Source: an uncultured Oscillospiraceae bacterium
GTDB taxonomy: Bacteria > Bacillota > Clostridia > Oscillospirales > Oscillospiraceae
Assembly (NCBI GenBank): GCA_947631865.1
Contig: CANRNF010000022.1
Location: 1-38,861 of the forward strand
Direction: 5' to 3'
Length of the DNA: 38,861 bases
Part shown: positions 21,284-31,414 of the stretch, one piece after another
How positions within the stretch are numbered: position 1 is the stretch's first letter
Layout of the letters: every line of letters starts with the position of its first letter
Notes under the pieces: generated by a model
The model's input: only the letters and a program-made list of their open reading frames with translations
Told to the model about the DNA's origin: nothing
Database searches by the model: none
Made by a program: the position numbers and the translations under genes

Positions 21284-22294
21284 ATGTCGGATACGCCCAG
21301 CTTTCGGGAGATACGCCAGCGGCAGGAGGAGCTCATCATCGGGCCCTACGGGACCCTGTCGGTGAACAGCAAGGGCCGGCCCATGCCGGAGCCGGAGGAC
21401 GAGGTGCGCACCTGCTTCCAGCGGGACGTGGACCGGGTGACCCATTCCAAGGCCTTCCGCCGCCTGCGCCACAAGACCCAGGTGTTCCTGCGCCCCGAGG
21501 GGGACCACTACCGGACCCGCCTGACCCACACCCTGGAGGTGGCCCGCATCGCCCGGACCATCGCCCGGGCCCTGGCGCTGAACGAGGACCTGACGGAGGC
21601 CGTCGCCCTGGGCCACGACCTGGGCCATACCCCCTTCGGCCACGCGGGGGAGCGGGCGCTGCGGGACATCACCGGGGGCTTCCACCACTATGAGCAGAGC
21701 CTTCGGGTGGTGGACAAGCTGGAAAAGGACGGCAGGGGTCTGAACCTGTGCCAGGAGACCCGTATGGGCATTTTGAACCACACCACCGGCAAGCCGAAGG
21801 ACACCCTGGAGGCGGACGTGGTGCGCCTGGCGGACCACATCGCCTACCTCAATCACGATTTGGACGACGCGGAACGGGCGGGCATCGTCCAGGCCACGGA
21901 CGTGCCCCTTCTCATCCGCACGAAGATCGGCACCCGCAACTCCCGGCGCATCAACGCCATGGTCACGGACGTGATCCGGTCCAGCGGGGAGGGCGTCGTG
22001 CGGTTTTCCGACGAGATGGATAAGGTCTACACCGCCTTCGAGGAGTTCATGTACCAGGCGGTGTACCACAACCCCACCGCCAAGGGGGAGGAGTCCAAGG
22101 TCAAGGGCATCCTGGCCCCTATCATGGAGTATTACGGCAAGCATCCGGACAAGCTCCCTCTGGAATTCCGGGCTATCGCGGACAGGGAGGGCGTGGCCGT
22201 GGCCGTGACGGACTATGTCTCCGGCATGACCGACAGCTTTGCCATCTACGCCTTTGAGAATCTCTTCATCCCGGCCAGCTGGTCGGTGAAGTAA
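21284..22294 (+). CDS. dgt: Deoxyguanosinetriphosphate triphosphohydrolase-like protein
   Basis: 336 residues. HD-domain metalloenzyme: RLTHTLEVARIAR (His82) and GHDLGHTPFGH (His111-Asp112) give the metal ligands, and the later DHIAYLNHDLDDA supplies the last Asp. The N-terminal RQEELIIGPYGTLSVNSKGR and FQRDVDRVTHSKAFRRLRHKTQV are typical of the dGTPase-like family often found beside dnaG in Clostridia. It probably hydrolyses dNTPs to deoxynucleoside and triphosphate. GGGG lies about 10 nt before the ATG. dnaG follows after 40 nt. Confidence 0.93.
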   Translation: MSDTPSFREIRQRQEELIIGPYGTLSVNSKGRPMPEPEDEVRTCFQRDVDRVTHSKAFRRLRHKTQVFLRPEGDHYRTRLTHTLEVARIARTIARALALNEDLTEAVALGHDLGHTPFGHAGERALRDITGGFHHYEQSLRVVDKLEKDGRGLNLCQETRMGILNHTTGKPKDTLEADVVRLADHIAYLNHDLDDAERAGIVQATDVPLLIRTKIGTRNSRRINAMVTDVIRSSGEGVVRFSDEMDKVYTAFEEFMYQAVYHNPTAKGEESKVKGILAPIMEYYGKHPDKLPLEFRAIADREGVAVAVTDYVSGMTDSFAIYAFENLFIPASWSVK

Positions 22295-22334
22295 GTATAA
22301 ACAGGCCAAGAGCCAGCGAAGGGGGGATCCGTCC

Positions 22335-24077
22335 ATGGCATTTTCCGAGGAATTCATTGAGGAGCTGCGCCAGCGCAGCGACATCGTGGACGTGGTCAGC
22401 TCCTACGTGGCGCTCACCAAGCGCAGCGGCGCCAACCTATTCGGCCTGTGCCCCTTCCATGGGGAGAAGACCCCCTCCTTCGCCGTCAACAGCGAGAAGC
22501 AGATCTACCACTGTTTCGGCTGCGGCAAGGGCGGCAGCGTCATCGGCTTCATCATGGAGATCGAGAACCTGGACTACCCGGACGCGGTGCGCTTTCTGGC
22601 CAAGCGGGCGGGCATGGAGGTGCCCGAGGACGCCCCGGACCCCCGCCGGAACCGGCGGGAGCGGATGCTGGCCCTGAACCGGGAGGCGGCGCGGTTTTTC
22701 CACGCCCAGCTCATGGGCCCCGCCGGCGGGCCGGGACAGGCGTATGTGCAAAAACGGGGCATCAGCAAGAAGACGGTCATCCGCTTCGGACTGGGGCTGG
22801 CCCCCGACAGCTGGCAGAGCCTTACCGACGCCATGACCGCCCAGGGCTTCACCCGCCAGGAGCTGGTGGACGCGGGCCTTTCCCGGGTGGGGAAGAGCGG
22901 CGGTCTTTACGACTATTTTCGCGATCGGCTCATGTTTCCCGTCATCGACGTGCGGGGCAGCGTCATAGGCTTTTCGGGGCGCATTTTGGGGGACGGGGAG
23001 CCCAAGTACCTGAACAGCCCGGACACCCTGGTCTACAGCAAGAGCCGGAGCCTATTCGCCCTGAATCTGGCTAAAAAGTCCAAAAGCGGATATATTCTTC
23101 TCGCGGAGGGAAATATAGACGTTGTCAGCCTCCATCAGGCCGGGTTCGACAGCGCGGTGGCCAGTCTGGGTACCTCCCTCACGCCGGACCAGGCCCGGCT
23201 GATCTCCAATTACACCCAGAAGGTGGTCATCGCCTACGACGCGGACGCCGCCGGCCAGAAGGCCACCCAGCGGGCCATCGGCATCCTCCAGCCTTTGGAC
23301 CTGAAGATCCACGTGGTGAAGATACCGGGGGCCAAGGACCCGGACGAGTTCGTCCAGGCCAACGGCCCCGACAAGTTCCGCCAGCTCATCGAGCGCAGCG
23401 GCAACCAGATGGAGTACCGCCTGGAGGAGACGGCGGCCCAGTTCGACCTCACCGCCGACGACGGGCGGCTGAACTATCTGCGGGCCGCGGCCCGGCTCAT
23501 CGCCTCCCTGCCCGGGAGCGTGGAGCGGGAGATATACGGCATGCGGGCCGCGGAGAAGGCCAACGTGTCCAAGGACGCCTTCATGCTGGAGGTGGAGAAG
23601 GTCCGGCGGCAGAACGCCGCCGCGGCCCGGAAAAAGCGGGAGCGGGAGGCCGCCGCGCCATTGCGGGCCGCCCAGCCCGCGGAGCGGAGCCTCCGATACA
23701 CGGACGTACCAAGCGCCGTGGCGGAGGAGGGAGTGCTGAACCTGTTGTGCCGGTTCCCGGAGCAGTTTAAGGACCTGCCCCTCACTAAGGAGGACTTCAC
23801 GTCCCCGGCCCTGGGCGGGCTCTATGAGGCCGTGGCGGCCCGGGCCAGTCAGGGCGAGCACGTGACCATGGCGTCCCTGGAGCAGCAGTTCTCCCCGGAG
23901 GAGACGGCCCTTCTGGCCGGTATATTGCAGCGGGACGAGATCACCGCTGCGGCCGCGGACAAGGCCATGGCGGACTACATAAACAAAATGCGCGCCCAGA
24001 GAGACAAGACCACCGCCGGCGACGACCTGCGGGTGTACGCGGAAAAGCTGAAACAAACGAAAGGGTATGGTTCATAA
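22335..24077 (+). CDS. dnaG: DNA primase
   Basis: 580 residues. The N-terminal zinc finger has Cys39, His42, Cys60 and Cys63 (CPFH...CFGC). The RNA-polymerase domain with the TOPRIM fold carries [14 protein letters not shown] (catalytic Glu) and [14 protein letters not shown] (DxD-type metal site). The C-terminal DnaB-helicase-binding helical domain starts near residue 455. Its stop is 2 nt before the rpoD ATG, the macromolecular-synthesis operon arrangement. Confidence 0.97.
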   Translation: MAFSEEFIEELRQRSDIVDVVSSYVALTKRSGANLFGLCPFHGEKTPSFAVNSEKQIYHCFGCGKGGSVIGFIMEIENLDYPDAVRFLAKRAGMEVPEDAPDPRRNRRERMLALNREAARFFHAQLMGPAGGPGQAYVQKRGISKKTVIRFGLGLAPDSWQSLTDAMTAQGFTRQELVDAGLSRVGKSGGLYDYFRDRLMFPVIDVRGSVIGFSGRILGDGEPKYLNSPDTLVYSKSRSLFALNLAKKSKSGYILLAEGNIDVVSLHQAGFDSAVASLGTSLTPDQARLISNYTQKVVIAYDADAAGQKATQRAIGILQPLDLKIHVVKIPGAKDPDEFVQANGPDKFRQLIERSGNQMEYRLEETAAQFDLTADDGRLNYLRAAARLIASLPGSVEREIYGMRAAEKANVSKDAFMLEVEKVRRQNAAAARKKREREAAAPLRAAQPAERSLRYTDVPSAVAEEGVLNLLCRFPEQFKDLPLTKEDFTSPALGGLYEAVAARASQGEHVTMASLEQQFSPEETALLAGILQRDEITAAAADKAMADYINKMRAQRDKTTAGDDLRVYAEKLKQTKGYGS

Positions 24078-24079
24078 GG

Positions 24080-25435
<1,356 letters not shown>

Positions 25436-25441
25436 TGCAAG

Positions 25442-25476
25442 AACTCCTGAGACATTGCGTCTCAGGAGTTTTTACT
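25442..25476 (+). terminator. Terminator of the dgt-dnaG-rpoD operon
   Basis: AACTCCTGAGAC pairs perfectly with GTCTCAGGAGTT around ATTGC, followed by TTTACTTTTC. It probably also serves the convergent XRE gene. Confidence 0.9.
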
Positions 25477-25479
25477 TTT

Positions 25480-25665
25480 CTATTTCTTTCTGCGGGGGTC
25501 CCGTTCGGCGATATAGTCGCAGCTCACGCCGTAAAAATCAGCCAGCCGGATGATGAAAGAAAAGGGCGGCTCCCGCTTGCCCTGCTCATAGTTGGTGTAG
25601 GTGGTCTTGTGCATGCCCAGCTTTTCCGCCAGCTTCACCTGGGTCAGGTCGGCGTCTTCCCGCAA
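25480..25665 (-). CDS. XRE-family HTH regulator
   Basis: 61 residues from the TTG at 25665. The helix-turn-helix LTQVKLAEKLGMHKTTYTNYEQGK is complete, followed by REPPFSFIIRLADFYGVSCDYIAER, a standard single-domain Cro/C1-type protein. Family members usually begin with a YxxIRDLRED helix; the in-frame codons just upstream give LYYRRIRD. Translation may therefore begin at a CTG at 25689, which has GGGGAGGG upstream. It is divergent from the small helical protein at 25817 and probably represses both genes through the three operators at 25734-25801. Confidence 0.85.
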   Translation of the reverse strand: MREDADLTQVKLAEKLGMHKTTYTNYEQGKREPPFSFIIRLADFYGVSCDYIAERDPRRKK

Positions 25666-25733
25666 GTCCCGTATCCTTCTGTAATACAGACGCCATCCCT
25701 CCCCTTGTATTGATGGCGTTATTATGCCTCATT

Positions 25734-25801
25734 ACAACGAATGATGTTGACAAAATACATCAAACGATGTATTATTATGCCTTGAATACAACATTTGGTG
25801 T
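25734..25801. promoter_or_regulatory. Three 14-bp operator dyads
   Basis: ACAACGAATGATGT (25734-25747), ACATCAAACGATGT (25757-25770) and ACAACATTTGGTGT (25788-25801) share ACA-W-C-N4-G-R-TGT. They overlap or flank the promoter at 25747-25775 and are the obvious binding sites for the divergent XRE protein. Confidence 0.65.
25747..25775 (+). promoter_or_regulatory. Promoter of the small helical protein (copy 2)
   Basis: TTGACA (25747-25752), a 17-bp spacer and TATTAT (25770-25775), overlapped by two operator dyads. Confidence 0.85.
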
Positions 25802-25816
25802 ACGGAGGAGAATAGG

Positions 25817-25969
25817 ATGACAGACTACGAGAGGATGTATCATCTGCTGTTCAATGCCATCACAGACGCGCTGGAGGAGCTGGGGTCGGATGCGCCGAAT
25901 GCGGCCGCTGACATTCTCCGGCAGGCGCAATGCGATGCGGAGGAAATGTATATCAAGTCAGAAGAATAA
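25817..25969 (+). CDS. Small helical protein, MxDYxxMY...AEExYI family (copy 2)
   Basis: 50 residues after an ACGGAGGAG ribosome-binding site. It begins MTDYERMYHLLFNAITDALE and ends DAEEMYIKSEE. It matches the 53-residue protein at 9445-9606 along its length: DYxxMY near the start, an AL..L motif, AA...L..A and AEE-YI at the end. It is acidic and all-helical, with no membrane segment. It is under a strong promoter with XRE operators. The family function is unknown to me; the repeated pairing with a DNA-binding regulator is the main clue. Confidence 0.75.
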   Translation: MTDYERMYHLLFNAITDALEELGSDAPNAAADILRQAQCDAEEMYIKSEE

Positions 25970-25972
25970 ATG

Positions 25973-26004
25973 CTCCCCGGGACGGCGGTCCCGGGGAGTT
26001 GCGT
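25973..26004 (+). terminator. Terminator after the small helical protein
   Basis: CTCCCCGGGAC pairs with GTCCCGGGGAG (11 bp), followed by TTGCGTTTTG. The TTGCGT directly after the stem doubles as a -35 element. Confidence 0.75.
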
Positions 26005-26027
26005 TTTGCCGAATGGTGTGATATTCT
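25999..26027 (+). promoter_or_regulatory. Promoter of the structured small-ORF transcript
   Basis: TTGCGT (25999-26004), a 17-bp spacer and TATTCT (26022-26027). Transcription would start near 26034, within a UUCG-capped stem (26030-26051). Confidence 0.6.
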
Positions 26028-26033
26028 GTCCCT

Positions 26034-26250
26034 GGTGCTTCGGCACCAGGGCGCTGAACAACGGCGGGCGGTTAGTCACACTCCCCGAAAGGGGGTGAGG
26101 CTTATGCCTATTACGTTGACGTTACATATCGGAAGGTATACGATAACGCTGACCGTAAAAAGGACGAACCGCCACCCTGGCCGGTGACGGTTCTCCAAAA
26201 GAACTTTAACTAGCAGGGGCTAACCGCTTGTCACGGCGCCCTTTTTGTAT
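26034..26250 (+). ncRNA. Compact structured transcript carrying a 27-codon ORF
   Basis: Ends are inferred from the promoter and a T-run at 26242-26246. Structures: a 9-bp stem with UUCG loop at the 5-prime end (26030-26051); a GAAA-capped hairpin (26081-26095) covering the first half of the ribosome-binding site GGGGGTGAGG (26091-26100); complementary GCGGTTAG (26068-26075) and CTAACCGC (26220-26227) that can join the two ends; and GTGACGGTT (from 26185) able to pair with AACCG...GTCAC near the 3-prime end. Competing pairings of this sort are seen in type I toxin mRNAs, but the assignment is inference. Confidence 0.5.
26104..26187 (+). CDS. 27-residue beta-rich basic peptide
   Basis: The ORF reads MPITLTLHIGRYTITLTVKR and then TNRHPGR. 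The ribosome-binding site GGGGGTGAGG ends 3 nt before the ATG. The alternating hydrophobic/polar pattern (TLTLHIG, YTITLTV) favours a beta hairpin, and the tail is basic. It is too short for ordinary gene calling. The ORF sits in the middle of the structured transcript 26034-26250. It could be a type I toxin-like peptide or a regulatory leader; I recognise no named family. Confidence 0.5.
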   Translation: MPITLTLHIGRYTITLTVKRTNRHPGR

Positions 26251-26352
26251 GCCTATTATAGACCGCGCAGGGACTGTATGTCAAGTCCGGCGCGGCATTT
26301 TGTTTTACCCTCCCGGAATATGAACAAATTACAAATTATAAGGAAGGGGCCC

Positions 26353-26381
26353 TTGACAGATACTGAAAGACGTGGTAAATT
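26353..26381 (+). promoter_or_regulatory. Promoter of the hrcA operon
   Basis: TTGACA (26353-26358), a 17-bp spacer and TAAATT (26376-26381), with the CIRCE element overlapping the -10. Confidence 0.85.
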
Positions 26382-26406
26382 AGCACTCGGATAGAAAGAG
26401 TGCTAG
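26380..26406. promoter_or_regulatory. CIRCE operator
   Basis: TTAGCACTC (26380-26388), 9-nt spacer, GAGTGCTAG (26398-26406): one base off the CIRCE consensus. It is the HrcA binding site and lies just downstream of the promoter. Confidence 0.95.
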
Positions 26407-26438
26407 CAGCGCAGAGCCGGGAATGCCAGGAGGCGGAC

Positions 26439-27539
26439 ATGGAACTGAGCGAGCGGAAAAAGAGGATACTGACCGCCGTCGTGGAGGGCTACATCGCCAC
26501 GGCGGAGCCGGTGGGCTCCAAGGCGCTGGCCCAGACCATCGGCTGCTCCTCCGCCACCATCCGCAACGAGATGAGCGAGTTGACCGCCATGGGCTACCTG
26601 GAGCAGCCCCACACCAGCGCGGGACGGGTGCCCTCCCCGGCGGGCTACCGGCTGTACGTCAATGAGCTGATGGAGAAGCAGAAGCTCTCCGAGGCGGAGA
26701 CCGCCGCCATCAACGAGAAGCTGGCCCGCAAGGACGAGCAGATCGAAAAGCTCATGGCGGAGGTGGGCCAGCTGACCAGTTCCATGACCCAGTACCCGGC
26801 CTACGCCCTGACCATGAAGCCGCCGGTGGCGGTGAAGCGTTTCGATTTCATCTATGTGGACGCCAACACCTTCATCGTGGTGGCCCTTCTGACGGACAAC
26901 ACGGTGAAGAACAAGCTGATCCACCTGCCTTTCTCCGTCCACCAGGAGCAGATCACCACCCTCTCCAGCCTCTTCAACGCCAACTTCACCGGCGTGACGG
27001 ACCGGGAGATCACCGACTCCATCATCCGCTCCACGGAGCGGGCGGCGGGGGACACCTACGGCCTGGTGGCCGTGGTGGCCAGCTTCACCATGGAGTGCCT
27101 GGCCGCGGCGCGGACCGCGCCATTGCGGGTGGCGGGCCAGTCCAGGCTCCTGGACCAGCCGGAGTTCCGGGACCCGGACAAGGCCCACGCCCTCATGAGT
27201 TTCATCTCCGAGGGCAGCCACCTGATGGACGACCTGCCCCCGGCGGGCATGGGCACGGACGGCGTGCGGGTGACCATCGGGCCGGAGAACATGGCGGAGG
27301 AGCTGAAGGACTCCAGCGTGGTCATGGCCTCTTACGACGCCGGGGATGGCATGCGGGGCTATATCGGCGTGGTGGGACCCACGAGAATGGACTATTCCGG
27401 CGTGGCCGCCAAGCTGAGCTACATCGCCGCCGGCCTGAGCCGGATGCTGGCGGGGACGGACGCCCCCAGGGGGCTGGACAACAAATTGGTATTGAAGGAA
27501 AGTGGTCATTATGAGCAAGAAGGAAGAGAAGAAGAATAA
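26439..27539 (+). CDS. hrcA: Heat-inducible transcription repressor HrcA
   Basis: 366 residues. The ATG at 26439 follows AGGAGG by 6 nt; an upstream in-frame start overlaps CIRCE and is rejected. The N-terminal winged helix (LSERKKRILTAVVEGYIATAEPVGSKAL...SSATIRNEMSEL) and GYLEQPHTSAGRVPSPAGYR are the family DNA-binding region. A GAF-like domain and the C-terminal GVVGPTRMDYSGVAAKLSYIA follow. It represses its own operon through CIRCE and is stabilised by GroEL in model species. It overlaps grpE by 29 nt. Confidence 0.97.
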   Translation: MELSERKKRILTAVVEGYIATAEPVGSKALAQTIGCSSATIRNEMSELTAMGYLEQPHTSAGRVPSPAGYRLYVNELMEKQKLSEAETAAINEKLARKDEQIEKLMAEVGQLTSSMTQYPAYALTMKPPVAVKRFDFIYVDANTFIVVALLTDNTVKNKLIHLPFSVHQEQITTLSSLFNANFTGVTDREITDSIIRSTERAAGDTYGLVAVVASFTMECLAAARTAPLRVAGQSRLLDQPEFRDPDKAHALMSFISEGSHLMDDLPPAGMGTDGVRVTIGPENMAEELKDSSVVMASYDAGDGMRGYIGVVGPTRMDYSGVAAKLSYIAAGLSRMLAGTDAPRGLDNKLVLKESGHYEQEGREEE

Positions 27540-28074
27540 CGCCCAGAAGCCCGGGGAGCCCAAGAAGGAAGAGGCCGAGAAGGCCCCGGAAAAGGCGCCG
27601 GAGGCGGAAGCTCCCGCAAAGGAGACCAAGGCGGAGCCCAGCGAGACCGATAAGCTGAAGGCCAGTCTCGCCGAGACCAACGACAAGTACCTTCGCATGC
27701 TGGCGGAGTACGACAACTACCGCCGCCGCAGCGCCAAAGAGCGGGAGAGCATCTACGCCGACGTCCGGGCGGACACGGTGAAGAAGTTCCTGCCGGTGTA
27801 CGACAACCTGGCCCGCGCCATCCAGCACGAGACGGACGAGGAGACCCGCAAGGGCGTGGAAGGCATCTTCAACCAGCTCAAGTCCATCCTGGAGGGCCTG
27901 GGGGTCAAGGAGATCGAGACCGTGGGCAAGAAGTTCGACGCCAATCTCCACGACGCGCTGCTGCACATCCAGGATGACAAGTACGGCGAGGGCGAGATCG
28001 TCCTGGAGCTGGAAAAGGGCTTCATGCTGGGCGACAAGGTGATCCGCTTCGCCAAGGTCCAGGTGGCCAATTAG
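27511..28074 (+). CDS. grpE: Nucleotide exchange factor GrpE
   Basis: 187 residues, starting at the ATG at 27511, 8 nt after AAGGAAAG. The first 50 residues are a charged K/E/A/P-rich tail. The long coiled coil covers about 50-110 with LRMLAEYDNYRRRSAKERE. The C-terminal beta domain ends GEGEIVLELEKGFMLGDKVIRFAKVQVAN. It releases ADP from DnaK. The 29-nt overlap with hrcA suggests coupling. A small GTCCC/GGGAC hairpin follows the stop. Confidence 0.96.
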   Translation: MSKKEEKKNNAQKPGEPKKEEAEKAPEKAPEAEAPAKETKAEPSETDKLKASLAETNDKYLRMLAEYDNYRRRSAKERESIYADVRADTVKKFLPVYDNLARAIQHETDEETRKGVEGIFNQLKSILEGLGVKEIETVGKKFDANLHDALLHIQDDKYGEGEIVLELEKGFMLGDKVIRFAKVQVAN

Positions 28075-28145
28075 CGCATACCCGTCCCGGAAGGGACTTC
28101 AGGATAAAAATAATTTACGACTTATAATACAGGAGGAACATCAAA

Positions 28146-30005
<1,860 letters not shown>

Positions 30006-30012
30006 GCATGAC

Positions 30013-30039
30013 GGTGGGCGCGGGCACTCCGCGCCCACC
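30013..30039 (+). terminator. Hairpin after dnaK
   Basis: GGTGGGCGCGG pairs perfectly with CCGCGCCCACC (11 bp) around GCACT. CTGTAAAAAG follows, so no T-run; it may reduce readthrough into dnaJ or protect the dnaK mRNA end. Confidence 0.55.
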
Positions 30040-30048
30040 CTGTAAAAA

Positions 30049-30159
30049 GCCTCCCTCGGACGAGGGAGGTGGCGCGGCGACAGCCGCGACGGAAGGAGAG
30101 AAAGTCTTTTTTCCCTCCCTCAGTCGGCTACGCCGACAGCCCCCTCGTCTGAGGGGGCC
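30049..30159 (+). repeat. Palindromic intergenic repeat, copy 4 (complete)
   Basis: GCCTCCCTCGGACGAGGGAG at the left and CCCCCTCGTCTGAGGGGGCC at the right, with variable inner hairpins (GGCTACGCC and CGGCGACAGCCG types). It fills most of the gap between dnaK and dnaJ and ends directly before the dnaJ ribosome-binding site. Confidence 0.8.
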
Positions 30160-30177
30160 TAAGAGGTAGTGATTTTA

Positions 30178-31302
30178 ATGGCAGACAAACGGGATTACTA
30201 TGAGGTCCTGGGGCTCAAAAAGGGCGCCACGGACGAGGAGATCAAAAAAGCATACCGCAAGGCCGCCAAGGAGAACCACCCGGACCTGCATCCGGGGGAC
30301 AAGGACGCGGAGGCCCGCTTCAAGGAGGCCAACGAGGCCTATGCCGTGCTGTCGGACCCGGAGAAGCGGTCCAAGTACGACCAGTTCGGCTTTGCCGGGG
30401 TGGACCCCAACTTCGCCGCCAACGCCGGCGGCTTCACCGGGGACTTCGGAGACCTGGGGGACATCTTCGGGGACATCTTCAGCGGATTCGGAGGGTTTGG
30501 CGGCTTTGGCGGCGCCCGGCAGCAGAACCGCACCGGCCCCCGCCGGGGCGAGAGCCTGCGGGTGCGCCTGGCCATCTCCTTTGAGGAGGCGGCCTTCGGC
30601 TGCAAGAAGGACATCAACATCACCAAGGTGGACCAGTGCCCGGACTGCAAGGGCACCGGCTGCGCCCCCGGCACCACGCCGGAGATATGCCCCGACTGCC
30701 GGGGCAGCGGCACGGTCATGCGCCAGCAGCGCACCCCCTTCGGCATGATGCAGTCCACCGGCCCCTGCCCTAAGTGCGGCGGCTCCGGCCGGATCATCCA
30801 CTCCCCCTGCTCCAAGTGCCGGGGCGCGGGCTCCATCCGGGCCCAGCGGAAGCTGAATGTGTCCATCCCCGCGGGTATCGACGACGGGGAGACCGTCTCC
30901 CTCCGGGGCCAGGGCAACGCCGGGGCCAACGGCGGCCCCGCCGGGGACCTGCTGGTGACGGTGCAGGTGCGGCCCAGTCCCACCTTCCAGCGGGAGGGCA
31001 CCAACATCTACACCACCGCCACCGTCAGCTTCGTCCAGGCGGCTCTGGGCACGGAGATCCAGGTGCCTACCCTGGACGGCCAGGTGAGCCTGAACATACC
31101 CGAGGGGACCCAGACCGGCTCGGTGTTCCGCCTGCGGGGCAAGGGCGTGCCCAACGTGCGCACCGGCCTCAAGGGCGACCAGTTCGTGACCGTAGACCTG
31201 ACCACGCCCAAGAACATGAGCCGCCGGCAGAAGGAGCTTCTGCAGGAGTTCGCGGACCTGGCGGGAGAGAAGACGGGCGGCAAGCGGAAAAAGCGGTTTT
31301 AA
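30178..31302 (+). CDS. dnaJ: Chaperone DnaJ (type I Hsp40)
   Basis: 374 residues from the ATG at 30178 (AGAGGT 10 nt upstream; a GTG at 30169 is too close to it). The J domain has HPD at 34-36. A Gly/Phe-rich linker follows (FSGFGGFGGFGG). Four zinc-ribbon repeats are CPDCKGTG, CPDCRGSG, CPKCGGSG and CSKCRGAG. The C-terminal substrate domains end in GKRKKRF. It stimulates DnaK ATPase. A terminator follows at 31327. Confidence 0.97.
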   Translation: MADKRDYYEVLGLKKGATDEEIKKAYRKAAKENHPDLHPGDKDAEARFKEANEAYAVLSDPEKRSKYDQFGFAGVDPNFAANAGGFTGDFGDLGDIFGDIFSGFGGFGGFGGARQQNRTGPRRGESLRVRLAISFEEAAFGCKKDINITKVDQCPDCKGTGCAPGTTPEICPDCRGSGTVMRQQRTPFGMMQSTGPCPKCGGSGRIIHSPCSKCRGAGSIRAQRKLNVSIPAGIDDGETVSLRGQGNAGANGGPAGDLLVTVQVRPSPTFQREGTNIYTTATVSFVQAALGTEIQVPTLDGQVSLNIPEGTQTGSVFRLRGKGVPNVRTGLKGDQFVTVDLTTPKNMSRRQKELLQEFADLAGEKTGGKRKKRF

Positions 31303-31326
31303 AAAACGAACATTCTCTTAATCTTT

Positions 31327-31355
31327 ACCGGGGACATTGAAGTGTCCCCGGTTTT
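31327..31355 (+). terminator. Terminator of the hrcA-dnaJ operon
   Basis: ACCGGGGACA pairs with TGTCCCCGGT around TTGAAG, followed by TTTTGG. The loop sequence is also a -35 element of the next promoter. Confidence 0.85.
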
Positions 31356-31365
31356 GGTATATAAT
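31337..31365 (+). promoter_or_regulatory. Promoter of the mannosyltransferase operon
   Basis: TTGAAG (31337-31342, in the terminator loop), a 17-bp spacer and TATAAT (31360-31365). Confidence 0.7.
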
Positions 31366-31414
31366 AACTACGATTGTTTACTTATGCGGACTTTCGGAAA
31401 AGGAATCCCGATAT

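Noticed and set aside
28098-28128. A TATAAT just upstream of dnaK
   Set aside because: The start site would fall inside the dnaK ribosome-binding site and no -35 lies at the right distance.
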